Assembly: GCA_002245135.1 (NCBI GenBank)
Contig: NGBS01000583.1
Coordinates: 124,001 to 188,000, forward strand
DNA: 64,000 nt
Direction of reading: 5' to 3'
Origin: Proteromonas lacertae
Lineage: Eukaryota; Sar; Bigyra; Opalinata; Proteromonadidae
This document shows, one piece after another, positions 58,431 through 64,000 of the stretch (positions are counted from its first letter, which is position 1; every line of letters starts with the position of its first letter). The notes below the pieces were generated by a model that was given only the letters and a program-made list of their open reading frames with translations, was not told the origin of the DNA and did not search any database. A program made the position numbers and the translations under genes.

Positions 58431-60041
58431 ATGTTCTGTTTTAGAAGGATTAAACCAAATAAATTCAAATTGAGACCTATTACTCAAGCAAATGTATTGC
58501 ATCATGATAATCTAATGAAGAAGTTCAAGAACATTCGTATATGTAAACCTTTAATTTGTCCTTTTACGATGAATTATCCTCACAGATACTGTAAATATAA
58601 TATACTGATCAATGAATGATAGTTTCAACAAATCAAACACCTCCAAATCAAAAATATTCAACAGCATCACCTCCTTTGGATGGTATGTTGTATGATATTA
58701 TTTTAGATAATAACAATAATACAGAAAATGATACGTTACAAGATGCAAAGTTAATATTTGATGATGTATGGACAAGAATTGAATCAAAATTTGGTGTTAA
58801 TAATATCTCATTTCCACGTGAAGTAATTTGGCTATCAGGTGCTCCAGGTGCAGGTAAAGGGACAATGTCAAACTATATAATGCAAGCCACAGGAATATTT
58901 ATACCTCCGATTGAAACAAGTTCATTATTAAACAAGTATATAATAAAGAAGAAATATTTTTTATTCTATTTTTTTATTATTTAGAGAAGAATTTAGAAAA
59001 AAGATCGATTCAGGAATATTATTAAATGATAGTGATGTTTTACAAGCCTTATTAGAAGAATTATTAAATAAGAAATATGAAGATGGAATTATTGTGGATG
59101 GATTTCCACGAACAGTAATTCAAGCTCATTGTATAAAACTATTGTATGAAAAGATGAGAATATTACGCAAAAACAATGAAAATAATAAAGAATTATTAAC
59201 CAATTACCATAGGCCGAAGTTTCATATTGTTGTATTATATATTGATGAAAAAGAAAGTACTAAAAGGCAATTATATCGAGGTGATATAGTATATTTATAT
59301 ATATATATATATTATTTACTATTTTTTGAATAGGCAAAAATGCATAATGAAAGAGTAAAATTAACAGGAATTGGAAATGAAATAAGCATTCGAAATACTG
59401 ATAATAATATTAAATTAGCTTCAAAAAGATACAAAATATTTAAAAATGAAGTATATAATGCTTTACAAGTTGTGAAAGATGATTTCTATTTTCATTTGAT
59501 TGATGCTAGTGGTACTCCTGATGAAGTATTGAAATTAATTGATGCTGAATTTAAATATCAATCGTCACTTGAATTAGAAGATGATGTATTTGAGAAAATA
59601 AGAAAATTGCCTGTGATTAACCATGTTTTAGTTCATTCTCAGAGTGTATTGTTATTTTTTTTAATCATTTTTGTATAGAATTTAGTAAACAGATTGAATA
59701 CATATGCTTTAGAAAATAAAGAACTGTTACAACAAGTAGTAAATCACATGAAAAAGAATTTCTTACCTATTTTGGAGAAACAAGCGATGGCTGGCACTGC
59801 TATGATTAAAAGTAATGATAAATTACTACAATTTCCAAATGTTGTTGATATGGTTATCGATGTTCTTCATGAAAGAGGTTATTACTGTGCTGTTGATATT
59901 CACAACCAATATATTCCTGTAGCGTTTAATCATGATCTTAACATTGGCGGTAATTGTAAGAGAAGAGTAGATTGTGAAATTGAGAATAGTTATACATTTC
60001 ATATTTCTTTTAATAAACCTACAATTAAGCGTGGGTTTTAA
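58431..60041 (+). CDS. Adenylate kinase-like protein with presequence and C-terminal extension
   Basis: Five exons with introns at 58591-58622, 58936-58984, 59289-59333 and 59646-59678 (32-49 nt) give 483 residues. WLSGAPGAGKGT is the P-loop, VDGFPRT the AMP-site motif and RQLYRG the LID arginine region, with HNERV after it. The first 65 residues are basic, lack acids at the start and contain HRYFSTNQT, which resembles a mitochondrial presequence. About 190 residues after the kinase core form an unrecognised domain (ALENKELLQQVVNHMKKN onward). The gene lies between the two H+-PPase copies, which fits a phosphate-energy neighbourhood, though co-regulation is only inferred. A nucleoside monophosphate kinase of other specificity is possible. 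Confidence 0.85.
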
Positions 60042-60251
60042 TTTAATATATAATATTATTTTTGGAATTGTATGTTTGGTTTATGAGATATTGAATTAAT
60101 AAAAATATAGCCAGTTTGTGAAGTTGTGAATTTTTTTTATTTCGTGGATTTTGAGGATATTCAATTATAAATATAACAAAATCATTGTTAGTAATTGATT
60201 TATATCCTGTATTTGAACTTTCTTTAAGTATATTATAAATCATCACAATTA

Positions 60252-62750
60252 ATGCTGAAAGCTGTGTTACTTGAAGGATTTGTATTTATTAAATGAATAT
60301 ATTCATTAGACTTCAATAGACTTATTCATAATATCCTGTTTTACTATAGGTTTACTTTTTGCACTTTATCAGACTTTAATAATTAGAAGAATAAAGTATT
60401 AAGATATTTTTATAACATGTGTAGAATTGAATCACATTTAAAGCCACAAATAAGTCATGCTTCTGGAATTGATCTAGATTTGTTGAAATATACTGAAGCT
60501 AATTCAGATACACCAGAAGAAGCACAGAAAAGAACAAATATGTTGAAGAAAATTCATACATATATATCAGAAGGTGCTTCTGCTTTCTTATATTCAGAAT
60601 ATAAAATATTATTGATGTATTTAGTTGTTTTTGCAATTATATTGTATTTACTTCTTGGATCATCAGGAACTTGTGGTGAAAAACAGTTTATGAATCCAAA
60701 TAATCCATATATGAAATGCAATCCTAATAAACCTCAATTAGGATGTATGTGGATTGAAATGAAAGGAAGTTGTTGGGTTAGTTCAATCTATTCAACTATA
60801 TCCTATTTATTAGGATGGTATTGCTTCAATAATTAGTGGATATATTGGAATGAAGATTGCTGTATATAGTAACGTCAGAACTAGTGTACAATGTGAGGTT
60901 GGTTGGACAGAAGGATTTAATACAGCATTTCGAGCTGGAAGTGTTATGGGATTTGTTTTAACATCATTAGGAGTGTTGGTTTTGTATAGTGCTATTTGCA
61001 TTTATTCTGCAATATTTAGTTATAATAATGATCATCATTCTGCAGAGTTTCTTATGGAATTGATTGATGGTTATAGTTTAGGAGGAAGTTCTGTAGCATT
61101 GTTTGCTAGAGTTGGTGGTGGTATTATACACTAAAGCTGCTGATGTTGGTGCTGATTTAGTAGGAAAAGTAGAGAAAGGTATTCCTGAAGATGATCCTAG
61201 AAATCCAGCTGTGATTGCTGATAATGTAGGTGATAACGTTGGAGACGCTGCTGGAATGGGAGCTGATTTATTTGGATCATTTGCTGAATCATCTTGTGCT
61301 GCTTTAGTTATTGCTTCTGTATCTCCTGAAATAAATGAAAAATGGGAATATTTGATTTTCCCATTATCTATCAGTGCTGCTGGTATATTAGTTGGATTTG
61401 TTACTAGTTTCTTTGCAACTTCAATTCCATTCTTAAAAGTGAAGAAAGAAGGTCATATTGAAAGAAATTTAAAAATTCAATTATTTGTTTCAACACTATT
61501 AATGACTCCTACTTTGATTGGTTTGACAATGGCCTTCTTACCAGAAAAATTCTGTGTAGATGTATTAGAGAAAGTGATATTAGATAAAGATGGAAATGCT
61601 ACATTATGTCGAAAATACAGTAGTGATTGGGAATGTTTTGGATGTGTTGTAGCTGGTTTATGGAGTGGTTTGATAATTGGTTTTTACACTGATTATATGA
61701 CATCTTACAATCATGCTCCTGTAAAAGAAGTGGCAGATTCATGTGATGTATATATATATTATTATTTATAAATATAAATCTCTATCAATATAGATCAGTT
61801 CTTCAACTACCATTATGCTTGGATTAGCTTTAGGATATAAATCTTGTATAATTCCTGTATCTTCTCTGTCTTTGACAATATTTATATCATTCTATTTTGG
61901 TAATATGTATGGAGTTGCTTTAGCAGCCTTGGGAATGTTATCTACACTTAGTACAGCTTTAACAATTGATGCATTTGGTCCAATCACTGATAATGCAGGA
62001 GGTATTGCAAGAATGTCAGGTTTAGCTCCTCAAGTGAGAAGAAAAACATATGCGCTTTATATTGCTGGTAATTGTACAGCAGCATTAGGTAAAGGATTTG
62101 CGATTGGTTCTGCTTGTCTTGATAGTTTAGCATTATTTGGTGCATTTGTTACAAAAACAGATATTATTAATGTTGATATTCTCAATCCAATCACATTTTG
62201 TGGATTATTAATTGGAGCAATGATTCCATTTTGGTTTTCATCGTTAGCATTAAAGAGTGTAGGTAAAGCCGCTAAGTCTATAGTGGAAGAAGTGAGAAGA
62301 CAGTTTAAAGAACATCCAAGAATAATGAGTATTAGATATCCTGAAGTTCCTGATTATCAAAAGTGTATTGCTATTGCAACTACAGCTAGTCTGAAAGAAA
62401 TGATCGCACCTGGATCTTTAGTAATGTTATTACCAGTACTTTGTGGGTTTTTCTTAGGTGTAGATGCTTTGACTGGACTTTTGACAGGAATATTAATTAG
62501 TAGTGTTCAAATGGCTATAAGTTCAGCAAATAGTGGTGGTGCTTGGGATAATGCAAAAGTTTGTATAGAAAAGGGATTTGGAGGTAAAAACAGTAGAAGT
62601 TACACAGCTGCTGTTGTTGGTGATGCAGTTGGAGATCCTTTGAAAGATACATCTGGTCCTTCATTGAATATTTTGATGAAATTGAGTGCATCACTGTCAT
62701 TAACACTAGCTCCATTCTTTATGGCACATTCTTTATGGCACATTCTTTAA
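60252..62750 (+). CDS. Membrane proton-pumping pyrophosphatase, copy 2
   Basis: Four exons with introns at 60282-60309, 60396-60424 and 61748-61793 give about 797 residues. The start MLKAVLLEGF splices to the first membrane helix, and the second junction (RRIK/IESH) falls exactly where copy 1 splits (RQIK/VESH). Catalytic motifs are kept: [29 protein letters not shown] and [17 protein letters not shown] again has Ala at the cation switch. It is more diverged than copy 1 near the C-terminus. Two +1 skips are needed, near 60816 (GGATGGT against GGTGGT in copy 1) and near 61123 (GGTATTATAC against GGTATATAC). A 14-bp tandem duplication at 62713-62748 changes the last residues to SLWHIL. Confidence 0.87.
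62713..62748 (+). repeat. 14-bp tandem duplication at the end of H+-PPase copy 2
   Basis: The unit CATTCTTTATGGCA occurs twice plus a partial third. It moves the reading frame so that the stop comes as SLWHIL instead of an ancestral-looking SLTKH. Confidence 0.8.
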
Positions 62751-62802
62751 CAAAACATTAATATAAATATAGAAAAAACTTAAATTAATAATAGTTAAAT
62801 AT

Positions 62803-63570
62803 TTATAAATTGGTTTTTATATCTAATGGTCTCATTCCATAATACCTTCTGATTCTATTAGTTTCACATACAGTACTGTATAATTCACCATTTTCGTTAA
62901 TGAGTGTTCTACAATGCAAATTATCCCTTTTCAATTCATCTTCTTTGCTGATTATTAAAAGTTTCATCCCCAGTAATTTACGAACTCTATTCGTTTCATC
63001 AATTGAACAGATTATCTCTCCATCATCTGATAGAGTAATATAAGCAATTGGAATTTTTGATTTAGGATTTGGAGGAGGTATTGATACTATTTCCGGTAGT
63101 ATACCTGAAGGTGGAAAAAGAATTAACGATTTTTTTGTTAATTTGATATACTCATATTTAATTTCTGATTCTATATTATATATTATAAACGTCAAACTAT
63201 AAAAAAATATAGATTTATTTATAAAATACTGTTCTTTACATATTGGACAGATTTTATTTATATTTACCCAAGCTTTGATACATTCAAAACAAAATCTATG
63301 GAAACATGGTAAAGCAACTGAAAACTATTTATAAATATATTATATTTAATACTGTATCCCTTTGAAGAGGATTTAAACAAACAGTACAGTCATATTCATT
63401 TAATTCTTCTATTTTTACATATTTTATTGGTTTTTTATAAGCTGATTCAAACATATCATCATCAACATGTTTCTACAATAAAAAATAATTAAAATCTATA
63501 CTCTTTTTCTTGAAATTTTATTATTATCATCCAATTGATCATTATTACTTACTAGATTTATTTTTGACAT
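62803..63570 (-). CDS. RING-finger protein (TOPORS/PHRF1-like RING)
   Basis: Four exons with introns at 63473-63501, 63325-63352 and 63197-63229 (28-33 nt) give 225 residues. The RING spans CTVCLNPLQRDT, LPCFHRFCFECIKAWV and CPICKEH, with C3HC4 spacing of the sort seen in TOPORS and PHRF1. The rest contains two similar segments, SIDETNRVRKLLGMKLL and VCETNRIRRYYGMRPL, which suggests a short internal repeat of unknown function. A ubiquitin E3 ligase role is likely. It starts head-to-head with the Pfs2 gene, 97 bp apart. Confidence 0.8.
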
Positions 63571-63667
63571 CCTATCACCATCAATACAAGAATAAAAAAG
63601 GAATTAAAAAATTGTAAAACGAATATAATTTTATCAACTATCCATTTCTTTTTTTTGTAGGTTAGAG

Positions 63668-64000
63668 ATGGATGATCAACAAAATATTCCTATTCCTGAA
63701 AGTACAGCAACGTAGGTTTTGTGATACTTCAAGTAGTTATGTTGCGTATATTACATTTCTTTATTTTGTTGTAGATATTTAAAGAATAGAGTTCACATCA
63801 GAAATCATCATGATATGGTCCCTATTTACCCATCAGCTGAATATTCATTTCTTATGCCTGCTCCAATATCAATACCAAATGATTTAGGTAGTCTATTGAC
63901 GGTCAGATATTGTCATACATCTTCAAGCAAAGAAAGAAGTGAAATATTATCTCTATCCTGGTCTCCTGGAGGTAGAAGAATAATTAGTGGATCCAAAAAT
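63668..64000 (+). CDS. Partial Pfs2/FY/WDR33 polyadenylation factor
   Basis: Two exons around a 63-nt intron (63712-63774), cut off by the window end. The segment YLKNRVHIRNHHDMVPIYP, then VRYCHTSSSKERSEILSLSW and SPGGRRIISGSKN, matches the N-terminal region and first WD40 blade of Pfs2/FY/WDR33, the AAUAAA-recognising WD subunit of CPSF. The protein should act in the nucleus in mRNA 3' end formation. Only about 90 residues are visible, so the family call rests on the conserved region before the propeller. Confidence 0.82.

Noticed and set aside
60043-60246. 67-residue minus-strand open frame between adenylate kinase and H+-PPase copy 2
   Set aside because: AT-rich, no domain, and squeezed between two well-supported genes.

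Overview
The window is AT-rich nuclear DNA from a flagellated microbial eukaryote.

Signs of a protist nucleus: some 70 very short spliceosomal introns, mostly 25-50 nt, starting GTA and ending TAG; standard stop codons TAA/TAG/TGA; Asn and Gln homopolymers from AAT and CAA repeats; an axonemal-type dynein heavy chain; a TOGARAM/crescerin-like protein; two membrane proton-pyrophosphatases; and a hAT transposon. I cannot name the lineage. The H+-PPases argue against animals and fungi, and the dynein argues against dictyostelids and Entamoeba. I see no tRNA, rRNA or CRISPR array.

Layout. 1-5.4 kb: partial double zinc-finger protein, a stand-alone YVH1/DUSP12 zinc domain, a hexose-phosphate mutarotase and an MPS1/TTK kinase. 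5.5-11.8 kb: a head-to-head pair, TOGARAM-like TOG protein (-) and a coiled-coil Q/N-rich protein (+). 12.5-19.3 kb: four tandem HSP70 genes that stop after the beta substrate-binding domain. 19.5-28.5 kb: Sfi1-like coiled-coil protein, secreted PDZ-PA protein, MEMO1-AMMECR1 fusion and a MutY glycosylase with an internal PCNA-box-like insert. 28.6-33 kb: a multi-zinc-finger gene with a hAT element inserted four codons before its ancestral stop. 33-36.7 kb: SRP68 and a divergent pseudokinase. 36.7-49.4 kb: a dynein heavy chain of about 4,200 residues. 50.4-52.4 kb: two DyP peroxidase genes forming a 712-bp inverted repeat. 52.6-64 kb: a C2/RanBP2-finger/CaaX protein, a DOT1-like methyltransferase, two H+-PPases flanking an adenylate kinase, a RING protein and the start of Pfs2/WDR33.

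Themes: cilium, centrosome and microtubules (dynein, TOGARAM, Sfi1-like, TTK); phosphate-bond energetics (H+-PPases, adenylate kinase); proteostasis (HSP70 cluster, SRP68); and local duplication with gene conversion (HSP70, DyP, H+-PPase).

The most striking irregularity is that the dynein and both H+-PPases need about 14 single-base skips, all +1, to read through, while roughly 20 kb of other coding sequence needs almost none. This is either insertion-biased sequence error or +1 frameshifting.
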